From: Chromera velia
Taxonomy: Eukaryota > Sar > Chromeraceae
Assembly (NCBI GenBank): GCA_018398765.1
Contig: JAHBMJ010000839.1
Coordinates: forward strand, 1 to 34,282
Reading direction: 5' to 3'
DNA: 34,282 nucleotides
In this document: positions 11,202-22,300 of the stretch, piece by piece
Position numbering within the stretch: the stretch's first letter is position 1
How the letters are laid out: every line of letters starts with the position of its first letter
The notes under the pieces: generated by a model
Database searches by the model: none
Seen by the model: the letters and a program-made list of their open reading frames with translations, nothing else
Told to the model about the DNA's origin: nothing
Program-made: the position numbers and the translations under genes

Positions 11202-12040
11202 TACACTGAAACTATAGTGTGACACAATTAAAATTGTGACACAATACTCCATACACTAGTACTAGTAACACAAATAATTGTGTCACAATAGGTGTGATGA
11301 AATAGTTTGAGTAAGTTAGGTGTGATGAAATTGTTAGAAAAACTTTGAAGTGATCCTAGACTTTCAAACTGACTAGGAGCCACTAGCTTGAAATCTTTAG
11401 AGTCGTTGAAGATCAGACTTACCTCATTCACTCATTCATTCACTCACTCACTCACTCACTTCCTTTACTTACCTTACCCATTTATTCGCTCACTTGCTTA
11501 CTCACTTACCTCACTCACCCACCCACGTCACTCACCTCACTCACCTCACTCACTTACTCACTCACTCACTCCCTCACTCATTCACTGCCTTGGTCATTCA
11601 TAATTTATTCATTCATTTATTCATTCATTCATTTAATCAGAATCATCTTCTTCCTTTGCACTGCTTTCGTGCTTTCTTTTTTGCTGCGCACCCAATGGTC
11701 CTCAGAGCCCCCCGCTGTGGCCCAAGCGTCCTCTAGAAGGGGCCGATGCGCTGGTACCCCCTCTACTGGACATCATTCTTTTAAAGATATTATCACTGCA
11801 CTGATCACATGTCCCTCTCCTTCCGTCGCTTCCAACCTGTGCAGTCCATGCAGCGGCTATGACGCCGCCCCTTGACGCATGTCAAGCCGCAATCTACAAC
11901 TAATTTTATCACACCTAAGTATGATTTAATTGAATTTAATTTAATTAAATCAGTCAAAAGTCACAATTATTGTTTTACAAATCATTATGACACAAAAGGT
12001 TTTAAAAATTCTTATTGTGACATACTATAGTTCCAGTGTA
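11202..12040. mobile_element. probable non-autonomous DNA transposon remnant with imperfect inverted ends
   Basis: The left end starts TACACTGAAACTATAGTGTG. The right end, read on the minus strand, starts TACACTGGAACTATAGTATG. By eye 25 of 30 positions agree (11202-11231 against 12011-12040). The interior is AT-rich with no transposase frame. A palindromic stretch (CACAATTAAAATTGTG) begins just inside the left end, and related CACTAGTACTAG motifs occur near both ends (about 11255 and 12080, the latter outside the right end). The target duplication is unclear because the flanks are AT-rich. The family is not assigned. Confidence 0.55.
11420..11640. repeat. tetranucleotide repeat tract (TCAC)n / (TTCA)n
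   Basis: Interrupted TCAC and CATT/ATTC tandem runs extend over about 220 bases. Translations in this tract are Ser/Thr/His/Leu repeats and are not considered coding. Confidence 0.9.
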
Positions 12041-12479
12041 ATTAATAAATAGCCCCAGAAAATGTATCGCAAGGCCATACACACTAGTACTACACACTAC
12101 TAGTACTATACTTAATTTGTAAAACAACGTTTGAACTCAATTATTTTAATTTAAAATCTTGGAGTAACATCACAATGTAGTTTGAATTAGAGATAAAAGT
12201 TTGCCCGCAGCTTCGCGTCGATTGGCTAATATAAGAAAAGGAAAAAAATTCCCGAAACTCTTCTTTTTTTTTTTTTTTTTTATCAAACTAATTCTTAAAC
12301 TAAGATTTTAAATTGCTACTTATTGCTGAGTATAGTATATTGACAACACTATTATTTCTTTTTGTATGTTTTGCCTACGTCACTGGAACGAACTATCCAT
12401 AAATGGGGTGGGCTTTACCGATGGTGCACGTTGGCTGGCATTGGGTACTGGGCTTTGCTAACCTCCTATCTCACCAACA

Positions 12480-14341
12480 TTACAAAGTAACCCCCTGAGT
12501 ACCCCCCAAGGCCCCTCTTTCTCTAAGGATGCTTGCAGTTATGGGCAGTCTGCGGATGGCCAGCATGAGAGCATGGGGGTCCTCCTCCCTCTTTTTCTTA
12601 TTGGGATCTACACTCAAATCCATCAGTAATGCCACCATACTCAAGACGGCTTTGTCTTTCCTATATTGGAAACGCTTGAGGATGAATGGAATCATAAAGT
12701 CCTCTTCGGCTCCTTCTAAATCGGTCCATCCCTCCTTTCTCACACAACACCCGCACCATGTTTAGAGCATTCAACTGGCAGGCAAAAAACAGTGGTAACA
12801 CCTGTCTATGGAGAGGCAGGGCAGGATTGTTCTGTGAGGGTGCTGTGGGAGAACTAGGCGGAGGTCATCTGGCACCGTGTTTGATCAACAAGGACGTACT
12901 AATTTTCACACTCTTATCCATTATTTCTGTATATTTGATATAGAATCCGCTCAGAGGGGAACTTCAAGATGGGGAGAATCTGTGTTGAAATACGATGAGC
13001 TGTAGTGTAGTCACCACTGGCTGGGATTCTCTTTGTTCCCGAATCCCCCCCCAAGGGACACCGGCCCTGTTGGGATCTGCACCTTTTGAGGGTAGGAAAG
13101 ATGCAAGGGACAGTGCTTTATCGGAGGGTGAGGAAGAGAGTATTTCGATCAGCAGAACGCAGTAGCTGCCCCCCCTGCATGGCAGAGATGCCGTCGACTG
13201 CCGGTCCCTTCTTGACAAGGAACTTGAGAGACTTTACAAGCGACATCCTACACGTGAGAGACAGAAGCGAATGACCCCCTTCCCCTACCCCTACCGTCTT
13301 GAAAGCAAACCCTTTCTGGGCTAGCACTTCAAGAACCGGCAGACAACCGATACCACGAGGGTTACCGTACTGCATCTCATGGATTGCAATCAGAGGCAGG
13401 AACGCAACACTCCTGTCCATCGAGCGCAGCGACCCCTGTCCTTCTATTAGCACCCCAGCCAGCTCTGCCTCCCTGAGTAGGCAAGCCAGACCAAAAGTTG
13501 TTTTGTCCTCCCGCACCATCCCATCCCACGCTGCCCTGAATATGCTCTACGTATGGTGGCAAACTGGATAACTCTCTGCTACTCTGACTGTCCAGTGGAG
13601 ACAACCGGACTCTTGTGAGGATAGAGCAAGACGGTGGAACAAAGGAACAACCTGTGCGAGTCTGTTTTCCTGGTCCTGCTCTCTCTCTGAAGTCTCAGAC
13701 TGACGCTCATTTTATCCTAGCAACCGTCTCTCTATGTAAGCCGTAATGATGAGGGCGTGCAAGGGCGACCTGCCCACCACTGAGTACTTAGATGGGAGCA
13801 CGGGACCGGATCTTAACTCCCAATCCTCTGACGACTCCGCTATCCACTCATGAACATCGGTGCGCACACCCACATCGAGGAGCACCTTGACGCAATCAAA
13901 TCTTCGGGTATCGATTAGAGCAATGAGGAGGGGCTAGAGTTTCGGGTAGGTGGGTGGGAAGAGTCCCTGGGTGCCGTACAGATCGTCTAGCTGGGTTTTT
14001 GACTCCAGGCCTGAGCGGAGACCTGAGTAGACCTATGCGTCTGGGTAAACGAGACCACTGCGTATGAGGAGACCTAGTCGCTCCTTGGAGAGATAAGGGA
14101 GGGTCTCAACAGATAGGTGGGGGCAGGAGTGTGTGATATCTTTTTGCATCAGAAACTGTACATACTTCTGCTTGTTGGGGTCATAAGCAGCAGGAGTGGG
14201 GATCGGGCTAGCGCTACTGTCCAGGTCAAGCAAACGTTTCAGGAGGAACGGGTAATGACCATTTAGACCCTTTAAGCCAAGAACGTGCTGCAAGCTATGC
14301 AAGCCATCGCACTTGAACGAGTGGTCGATCAGCTTCCACAC
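12480..14341 (-). pseudogene. decayed ankyrin-repeat protein gene
   Basis: Minus-strand translation shows degenerate ankyrin units with the usual two-helix pattern: PLLIALIDTRRFDCVKVLL near 13880-13935, RSPLHALIITAYIERRLL near 13717-13770, TTFGLACLLREAELAGVLI near 13450-13510, and LPLFFACQLNALNMVRVL near 12750-12800. Further degenerate units read SLTCRMSLVKSLKFLVKKG, SKGADPNRAG and DPHALMLAIRRLPITASI. One frame runs from 14341 to 13118 but carries stops at 14033-14035 (TAG), 13934-13936 (TAG), 13712-13714 (TAA) and 13547-13549 (TAG). It then shifts frame near 13118, meets further stops near 12967 and 12870, and shifts again near 12740 before ending at 12480. Ankyrin repeats are protein-protein interaction modules. 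The other genes in the window use all three stop codons normally, so this is decay and not a variant code. No initiating ATG was identified. Confidence 0.82.
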
Positions 14342-15152
14342 TAGCTTCTACACTGCCTACCTCTCGGAGACAAAGTTAAAAACAGAGCCAAAACCGGAAG
14401 CCTTCGTATCTTCTCTCAAAACCCAAAATTCCTTCGAAACGGAACAGAGTTTCCAGAAAACCCGAAAACCCAACACACCACTCCAGACAATGTTCTGGAT
14501 AACGTTTGTGTCTGACAAAAGATACTCCGTTTCGCTAGCCGTGTTTGTTTAAAGCTCAAGAAATCGAAAGATTGCACTGCCAAGGAAACAAAGCTTCGTC
14601 TCCGATCAGGCTTGAATTTAGCATACAGGTTTGAACGAACACAGAGGATGCATAAAAAGACACGCGTCTTAATTGTCCCCTGGCTGTCGGTTTGATCCCC
14701 GTGATCGAAACAAACCACGGATACTGATGGATGTCTTGTCAAAATTTGTCAGTCTGGTGTGCGCGACGGTCGCGAGTGCATGTTGCAACACTGCAACCTA
14801 GCTGCATGCATGCATGTTGCAACAGTCCCACTGCATGCATGTCTATATCCGGATATATCTGCATGAGTGTTGCACCATTGTTTTGAACAAAAGGAACAGT
14901 TAGTTGCATCGATATCGAGGCTCGACTTGTGGTGGCAGCTGCCGGATTCCGATCTGCATTTTGACTCTATCAGGCTTCATTCCACTCCACCTTTGACCTC
15001 ACCAACTCACTGCATGTCTGCGCAAGGCCCAGGAAGTGAGCGAAGCATACGGCAGTACGTCGCATCATATATGCATAGACTCTCTCCTCGACGCTGCCAG
15101 ATAGTGCATGCCGACACTGTGAGCCAGCGGAATTGGAGAGAAGGCCCAAGAA
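14342..15152. other. intergenic; palindrome-rich stretch upstream of a small membrane gene
   Basis: No coding exon was recognised. Positions 14760-14870 are packed with GCATGTTGCAACA-type repeats, TGCATGCATGCA and the palindrome ATATCCGGATAT. A 22-base segment at about 15024-15045 reappears with few changes at about 15143-15164, where the second copy spans the ATG of the next gene. Confidence 0.6.
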
Positions 15153-15638
15153 ATGAGTGGAGCGCGTACATATGGCGCCACTCCGGTGAGACCTACAGGG
15201 TATGAGGGAGAAGAGTCTCGGAGTCTGACAGGAAGAGGGACTCCGAGAGAGAACGAAGAAGACGCAGAGCATACGCAAGACGAGGCAATACGGCAGTTGG
15301 CGGTTTCGCTGCGAGGCGCAGGTTACGCTTTCCTCTTTGAGGCCGTTGTGACCCTTCTGAGGGCTGTGTACGTTCTTCTCTCAGTCCAGGAGTTTCCGTT
15401 TTGGGACCTGATCGACGTCATTGACCCGATCTCCCTCTGCTCTCTTAGCTTTGCAGGACAGAGGGCCTTAGAGGAGTCGGTGGCAAAGAAAACGTCCGGC
15501 ACTCCCGCCATCAAGATTCTCACCAAGATTTTTTACCGGGCGCAGATGGTCGTTTTCATTCCAACTGCGATTGCTTTGGTCAAGCTCTGTTTGGAGGTTT
15601 TTAAGTCTCTTCGAGCTCTCGACAAAGAGACATCTTAG
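15153..15638 (+). CDS. small integral membrane protein, unknown
   Basis: The frame is single-exon, 161 residues, from ATG 15153 to TAG 15636-15638. The first 50 residues are polar and charged. Three hydrophobic segments follow: residues about 57-78 (GYAFLFEAVVTLLRAVYVLL), a weaker one at 84-102, and 127-150 (IFYRAQMVVFIPTAIALVKL). The last residues are basic and polar. I recognise no family motif. It lies 0.8 kb beyond the 5' side of the decayed ankyrin gene, on the opposite strand. Splicing to upstream exons cannot be excluded because the upstream sequence also stays partly open. The hydrophobic pattern and lack of simple repeats argue that it is real. Confidence 0.5.
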   Translation: MSGARTYGATPVRPTGYEGEESRSLTGRGTPRENEEDAEHTQDEAIRQLAVSLRGAGYAFLFEAVVTLLRAVYVLLSVQEFPFWDLIDVIDPISLCSLSFAGQRALEESVAKKTSGTPAIKILTKIFYRAQMVVFIPTAIALVKLCLEVFKSLRALDKETS

Positions 15639-16481
15639 AAAGCATGGACGGGAAGTTGATTTGCATTGGATCTCTAATGATGCTTCAAAAACTTCAAGCA
15701 ACTGTGAATGTGAATATGAATGACGTGCATGTGAATGCTCAGGCGTTGGGAAAAACAGGTCTGTCGTCTCGATTTTCAAAAGAAGAGCTGTGTGATAACA
15801 GGAATGAAACAAAGAAGAAGGGAGGAGAAAAGAGAAAAGAGCAGCACAGACATGTTCAGAAAATTGCTGTCGAGAACTAGGGGTAGAGGGCTCAAGAGAG
15901 AGGCACCAGGAAGTAATTGCCCGAAAGAAAAAAGAAGACACAAAGAGAAGGGACGGGGAGAGTGGTGCGTCCGCGAGGGGGTCAGAAATGTAGAGAGACA
16001 GAGACACAGCAGAGAGGCAGACAGACAGACAGACAGACAGATGGATGCGTGAGGCGAACAGATCACAAGAAATCCAAGCCAAAAAAGAAAAAGGCAAAAA
16101 AACAGAAAAGCCAGCAACCAGAGGGAAAAACTGACGGGCAAACAGAAAATGATATTCAAGGAAAGAGGACAGAAAGCAGAGGAGGTAGAAGACAAAAATG
16201 TAAAGAAAGGAAGAAAAACAAGAAAGGAAGGAAGGGAGGAAGCAAGGAAGGAGGGAGCAAGGGAAACGGCGAGAAAGAAAGAAGAAAGGCAACAAAAAGG
16301 GATTCCGACCGACCGAAGGAAGGAAGGAAGGAAGGAAGGAGCTTGAGAAAGGGAATGTAGTAGCGGAGCTGCGAAGGGCAAAAACGATGAGGATGTGGAA
16401 GAAACGCATCAAGAAGGACAGAGGGATATGGAAAGCTCTCTCTCTCTCTCTCTCTTTCTCACTCACGCAATCACACACACA

Positions 16482-16553
<72 letters not shown>

Positions 16554-17945
16554 GAGAGAGAGAGAGACTGGCACGCAGATACAAAAAGTTGTGGCAAAAA
16601 GCCGTGCGTACGGATAAAAAAATAAAAAAGAATACTAAAAAGTCGCATAAAGAATTGCTATAACCATGAAAACTCTTTTATTGAGTAAAGATATGGTACT
16701 AGATATGGTAACAAATTAATATGAAGGATGTCATGGTTATAGAAATTAATTATATATACAGAAATACAGTTCTGAGCGACTACTGGCACAAAAAATTATG
16801 AAAAATTGTAGATAACAATTTTATAAATTAGACTGTTTTGCATGATACTAATTTTTTGATTTTTTTGTCATTAAAGCATTATCAATCCTATCAGTATAGG
16901 AAGCAGTTGTCCTTCAGAGCCCTGCAGTCCCTCTGTCTTCCAGACTGATGCAACGTTGACGCCATCTCTGGGCAGCCAGTGTGTGACGGTTCTATTATGA
17001 TCGCAGCTCTTTTCAAACGTTTAATTGTTTGTTAATTAATAGTCATTATTTGTATGCTAGTTTGTAGGACTTAGATATTAAAGTACTATTTTATTGCTTA
17101 TAAATTATGTTTAGTATATTATTTAGTAGATTAGTCATAAAGTTTTGCATGTTATACCGCAACTTGTACGTAACATGCACTTTTTCTCAACTCAATCAAT
17201 ATACTTCAACACCCAAGTTGCTTACAACTATTACAAGTTTATCATACTATTTATACAAACTTAAAAAAATCATATTATTCAAAATTTCAGAATCAAAAAC
17301 GTTCAGAAAGTTTCAAAAAGAAAGTAGTATGAATTATAATTAATATTATTACTTGATTTTTGAGTGATTTTTTAGTAATCATCTAAGTAATGCATCTGCA
17401 ATTATTATACGGCAATTCAAATGATGCTATTAAAGTTCAGAAATGGTACGTGTAAAGGCATACAATCCTACTTTGGAATGGACTGCTCTTTTTTAAATTG
17501 GAATTAGAGTGCATTCATTGCCGCGCTTTCCATAATAATGCCATGCAGGAATAATGCTTCATGTGTGCTGCTTACATTTGGGTTTGTCAACGCTTTTGCA
17601 CTTTTACTTATGCCTTTTACATTTTCAATGCCTTCCTACGTCGGTGTGCGGAAGACTGAGCGTTCAGATTGGCTCTGTCACATATGTGTGGATTTCTTTT
17701 CTTTTCTGGAAGGAGAACGAAGAGAAGGTGCGCGGTGTGGTCGACTCTCTATGTTGTTTCTCTGCTTTTTTCGACATTTTCTTTTCTTTCTTCTTTGTAC
17801 TTTTTCTTCTTGCCTCCTCTCGAGAAGTTCCAGCCTGATCTCATCCACATAGAATTCTCGCCGTTTCTCTGTCTTCTCATCGGTTTTTAGGCACAATATG
17901 GCCAGCGAGAGGAGTGGTATATGAGATCAATAAGTGGCCTAGTGG
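15639..17945. repeat. microsatellite block and second AT-rich island
   Basis: Purine-rich (GAAG)n, (ACAG)n and (GGAA)n tracts fill 15780-16345. A compound (CT)n-(AC)n-(AG)n microsatellite occupies 16437-16566. From about 16610 to 17560 the DNA is AT-rich with no coding signal. It contains a 12-base perfect inverted repeat (CTATAACCATGA at 16658-16669, complement at 16731-16742) and a GC-richer patch at 16900-17010. The stretch 17678-17890 on the minus strand is a lysine/arginine-rich open frame that might be an untranslated or alternative 3' part of the neighbouring secreted-protein gene; I could not support it. Confidence 0.75.
16437..16566. repeat. compound microsatellite (CT)n (AC)n (AG)n
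   Basis: Alternating dinucleotide runs in the order CT, AC, AG are visible with few interruptions. The frames that read through it encode only Ser-Leu, His-Thr and Arg-Glu repeats. Confidence 0.95.
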
Positions 17946-18740
17946 TCAGTCCAAGTCGACGGGTTGAAGCCGGAGAGACCAGGTATGCCTGTGGAGATTC
18001 TCATTTGCTGTTCCTTCCTTTTTATTCCCACCTGCTGCCGTCCCTTTCAGCGCCTCTTTTTCGCTTGTCTGATGCAGTGGCAATGATTTGGAAGCCTCCA
18101 AAGGTCCGCGAATTCTTTTCCTCGTTTGTGAAGAGAAGGTCTTTTCCTTTGCGGTCCCTCTGTCACTGTCCCTCTTTCTCCCTCTCCCCTTTCCCATCAC
18201 CCCGCTCGTCTGTACCTCTGCCTGTGGTTCTCCCTGGTCCGACTCCGCTGCTTCGGGGACGGGACTGGAAGGGGTGGGAGAGGGGGGGGAGGACAACAAC
18301 GGCAGCTGTGTCTGCTTGACCACGTAATTTCCGTTCTCCAGTGCTTGCTTGACCCCCTCTGCCACTGACTTTGAGATCACCTGAGCGACTGTCTTGCTGC
18401 CCGAAATGACGGGAGGTGGTCTGTTGGGGTCTGTTGTGAAAGGAGACAGGGGAAGTCCTCCAGGAGGAAGAAGGCCGAACTCCCTTCGTGCCAGCCGGGG
18501 CGCCTGTGCGACGATCGACAGCGGAGGGGCGCGACTGAGGAATTCTTCCACGATTCCTGCGATCGGAAAAGTGTATCAGTGAATCAGTGAATTAGAATAT
18601 TTGACTTCCTTGTTGGATGTAATTGGAGTAGTGCTCAATGATCCCTTTGCGCGAAAGAAGAAGAGAAAGACTGTGTCTGCCAATGAAAGCGCGCATTGCT
18701 TTACGCGGCTCAGGGACACAGGAGACTCCAAAGAGAAAAT

Positions 18741-18798
<58 letters not shown>

Positions 18799-18949
18799 TC
18801 CTCAAATTTCCATAAAAACCCCTCCCTCTATCCAGCACCATCCTCCGGAGAAACAGGTGGGAAACTACCACAGAACAGAAGAAAAATACCTTTGTCACAC
18901 GCACTAAATTACTAGCCAGAATGAACGCAGAAAGAAGAAGGAACACACA

Positions 18950-19003
<54 letters not shown>

Positions 19004-19304
19004 GTGAAAACAATGACATCCATAGACGTACCAAAGGACCAATCAGGATTTGACTCCGGAGCGCCTGCCCCCCCCTGTCTGGGCACTGCCTCAGTCATCC
19101 AGACTCTCGACAGGTTCCCCTTCACGACATGAGAGAACTTCTGCAACAGAGAAAGGAGGAAGACGCCCTGGAAGCAGACATTGCTGTGCGCGCTTTCGTC
19201 TGCCTGCACGCATTCATGGTATTCACAGACACTCGGTGACCCACACCTGTATGGCCCAGAGTCCTCGACCAGTGAATTAACTGCACAGCGTCTTTCTCTC
19301 TCTT

Positions 19305-19358
<54 letters not shown>

Positions 19359-22300
19359 GAAGGAAAAAAACAATCGTGAGAGAGAAAAAACTTGAAAAGA
19401 GTCTAGCGCCAATATTTCGGAGATTTACTCTGCCAGCAGATGTGGGAGACACCGAGCACTAATCCTTCGATCTGGTGTCGAGGAGGGTTTCCATGTGCAT
19501 TGGCTTCCGTTTTTCTGTTCCATCAATTTTCCTGTGGACCTTGACTCATGGGAAGTCCGTTGCATGCAAAGGGGAAATGAGAAAAAGGAAATCGAGGAAG
19601 AAAGATCTGGAGATCCTTTCTTCTTTCCTGCCTGCCCCGTATTCGGCTGTCTTTCCTCCTCTGAGAGAGTCTGGCAAAATAAGAAAGAAAATACAACCCT
19701 TGAAATGCACAACTTAAAAGCAAGCTTGCTGGACAGAACGGTCTCTCTAGTGGCACAACAACAAACCAACGAACCGATGAATCCTCCTTTCCGCCGTTCT
19801 GTTTGCACTTCTCCTTCAGGGCCCCCTCCAGAATCTGTACATCTGAAGACTTCCCACTCATCTGCGGGTCTGTCTTCAGCCCCACAGCCCTGAGGACCTT
19901 CCGCACAGACACCCCTGTCACCGCCAGCCTCCCGCTTGCTCTCTGTCGCGCCGTTTCCGGGAGGATCCCTAGGGCCTCCACCACTTCCGGCGAAGTGAAG
20001 ACATTAGAGACCAGGTCCTTGCAGGCGTCGAAATCGAAGTCGCCTGACAGCTGCAGAGGCAAACCAAGAAGGCAAGAAAAAGATCAACAAACGGACAACC
20101 AACAAAACAGCATATCAACCAATTGATTAGACGATTGAAGCAGTGCCGGCGAATGCCGCCCTTTAATTCTGATCTTCAAGAGACAGCAAAACCTAAATTA
20201 TCATTTTTTTCGCAAGAAGGAAGAAAGAAAGGAGGGGCGAAAAAACAATTTAGGAGAAAGGAACACAAAAGCAAGCAAATTGACGAGGGACACCAAAATT
20301 CACCCCACTCCATTTGAAAGAGAGTGCAAGGTCGGAAGCTGGCTGACTAACAGTTATTATTTCACCGGATTCGCCTCCTGTCACCTCAATGCGCGAGTCT
20401 GCACTCCAATAGAAAGCCAGACACGAAGAAGATGAACTTCTTTTGATTTACAGAGAAGGCAAGCAAACGAAATCAAAGGTGATGCCTATCATCTGCAGAT
20501 CCTTTTCTATTCTCTTGTCCTTCTAGGCGTAGGAGAGCAGAGAGAATGGAAGGAGACAACGGACGCGAAGAGAGATCCACATTCGACACGGATGTGTTGA
20601 CTTGCACTGATCGATCTCCACAAATGCTTTTTTTTTCCTGAAATTCTCCCATAAACCTGCTGACCTGTGGCAAGGCACGGGGAGGTCAGGCAGAGAGGCG
20701 CTCTCTCGTCTTTTTCCTCTTTCACTTTCCCGTCCTCTGTTTCTGTCTCTGTCGCTGCTCCTGGTTGGCTGCTTTTGCCGTTGTCACAAGGGGTCAGGGA
20801 GTCCTTGTTCTTCATGTGGGAAGACTCAAACGCGGCGTCGCTTCTGCACATTGAGGAGATGCAAATAGTGTTATCACTCTTTCATTCTTCTTCATTGTTT
20901 CTGAATGAAGACCGGGATCGAAAGAGTCGTTCCTTTCATTCTAACCATGAATCAATGCATTTACATGATAAGCACTGATGCGGTGCAGCAGTGCTTTCAA
21001 CGATGGCACAACAGGACAGCAACCAACAAATCGATAAGTGAAACAAGCAATCGCTCGCTCACAAACAAAGAGTTCGGAAAAGTTGAGATAGAGAGACACA
21101 TGAGAAGAGGGAGAGAAAACTTTCCGACCAATGTCCGTCTTGCGTCTCTTCTACAATTTTGCCCCAGAAGAAGAAAAGGAAAAGGGGAGAAGGTGTGAGC
21201 CCCGACTTCACAGCAGAAAAGCAGGCACGTCCATGTTGCAACTGACAACAAAAACAGACACACCAGGTAGACTACCGTAATTGGAGAGGAAGACAGAAGA
21301 ACAGAGGAAAAGGAGAACGAATTACGAATATTCTTCCTCTGAACATTTTCGTCTAATTATTTCAAATTACCTGCCCACCCGCCCACCCTCTCTCCTACCC
21401 ACCCTCTCCCCTACCCNTTCTGAAGTCGAGCGCGACAATTTTCAGAGATCCGTCCCCCTCCCCCCCTGCCTCTGCCCCAGGTTCCTCTAGTCCCTCTTCG
21501 TCTGCCTTTCCTTCTGCCTCCTCTCCACTAGCCAAGAAGGAGGAAGAGTCAGGGGAGGACTCCGAGGGAAGAGAGGAGACGGGCGACTCGGGATCGTCTC
21601 TGGAGAGAAGAAGTTCCCCTGTGTTCAGCGACGTGAGGGGAACAGCACTAGATTCGTCCACAGGCTTGAAGGCGAGGTGCTGCAAGGTAGGGCACAAAAA
21701 CAGAAAAGCTTTCTTCAATGAACGTGTCGACGCAAAATATAAAAAAGAGGTCAATTCATACGAACCACACGGACAGCACTTCATTCGGTGGGAAAAGAGG
21801 AGCGGCCCCACATGACACCACAGTGATAGAGGAGGGATCGAGACACCGTTTGTGAAAGACTGGATGCCTGTCGGTCTCTTTCATCTCTGAAGTCCAAGGA
21901 AGAATTAATTTTTTCTGCGCAGCTGCTAGATCTGTGAATCACTGAATGAATATGTGAGCATTATTGGAGTGAGAAAAACAAGATTCGTTCCACAAAAAAA
22001 ACAGAGCAGCGTCCCGGCAGGAACCTTGAAGGCCCCTCCCTCTTCGCCCCTTCTGAACAAATTTCCTTTTCTCTTTTACCCCCCTCACTTCCTCTCTGAA
22101 GGCCTTGTTTCATGCTGGAGTCTCTCAAATTCATTCCTTGGTCGTCATGCCAGCAGACAGACTAACTCACCAGGCCCTCACGTTCTAGGCTCAGAACGCC
22201 CACCTGCATGCACAAAGTAGAAGAAGAAACAAGTCTCGATCAGTTTTGTTCGAAGCTGTGCAAAGAAAGCAAGCTTTTGACCGAAGAGCACAAGACAGCA

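Larger units (their letters stand above)
10850..12470. other. AT-rich island without intact genes
   Basis: Base composition changes sharply from the flanking DNA: long A/T runs, with short GC-rich patches at about 11000-11080 and 11690-11880. It holds an inverted-repeat pair (11202-11231 and 12011-12040), (TCAC)n/(TTCA)n tandem repeats at 11420-11640, and a poly-T run near 12265-12282. No reading frame has protein-like character. The island directly adjoins the decayed ankyrin gene. Confidence 0.8.

Noticed and set aside
10942-11217. 91-residue plus-strand frame in the AT-rich island
   Set aside because: It has a short Ser/Gly stretch followed by an ordinary AT-rich translation, lies partly within the putative transposon end, and has no splice partners.
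12480-14341. Reassignment of TAG/TAA as sense codons
   Set aside because: Stops interrupt only the ankyrin locus, which also has frameshifts. The kinase, ATPase and secreted-protein exons contain no in-frame stops, and the kinase ends in TAA at a sensible place.
17930-17990. tRNA-like A-box and B-box (TGGCCTAGTGG, GGTTGAAGCC)
   Set aside because: The spacing is too short for a tRNA, no acceptor stem can be drawn, and the segment overlaps the last exon of the minus-strand gene.
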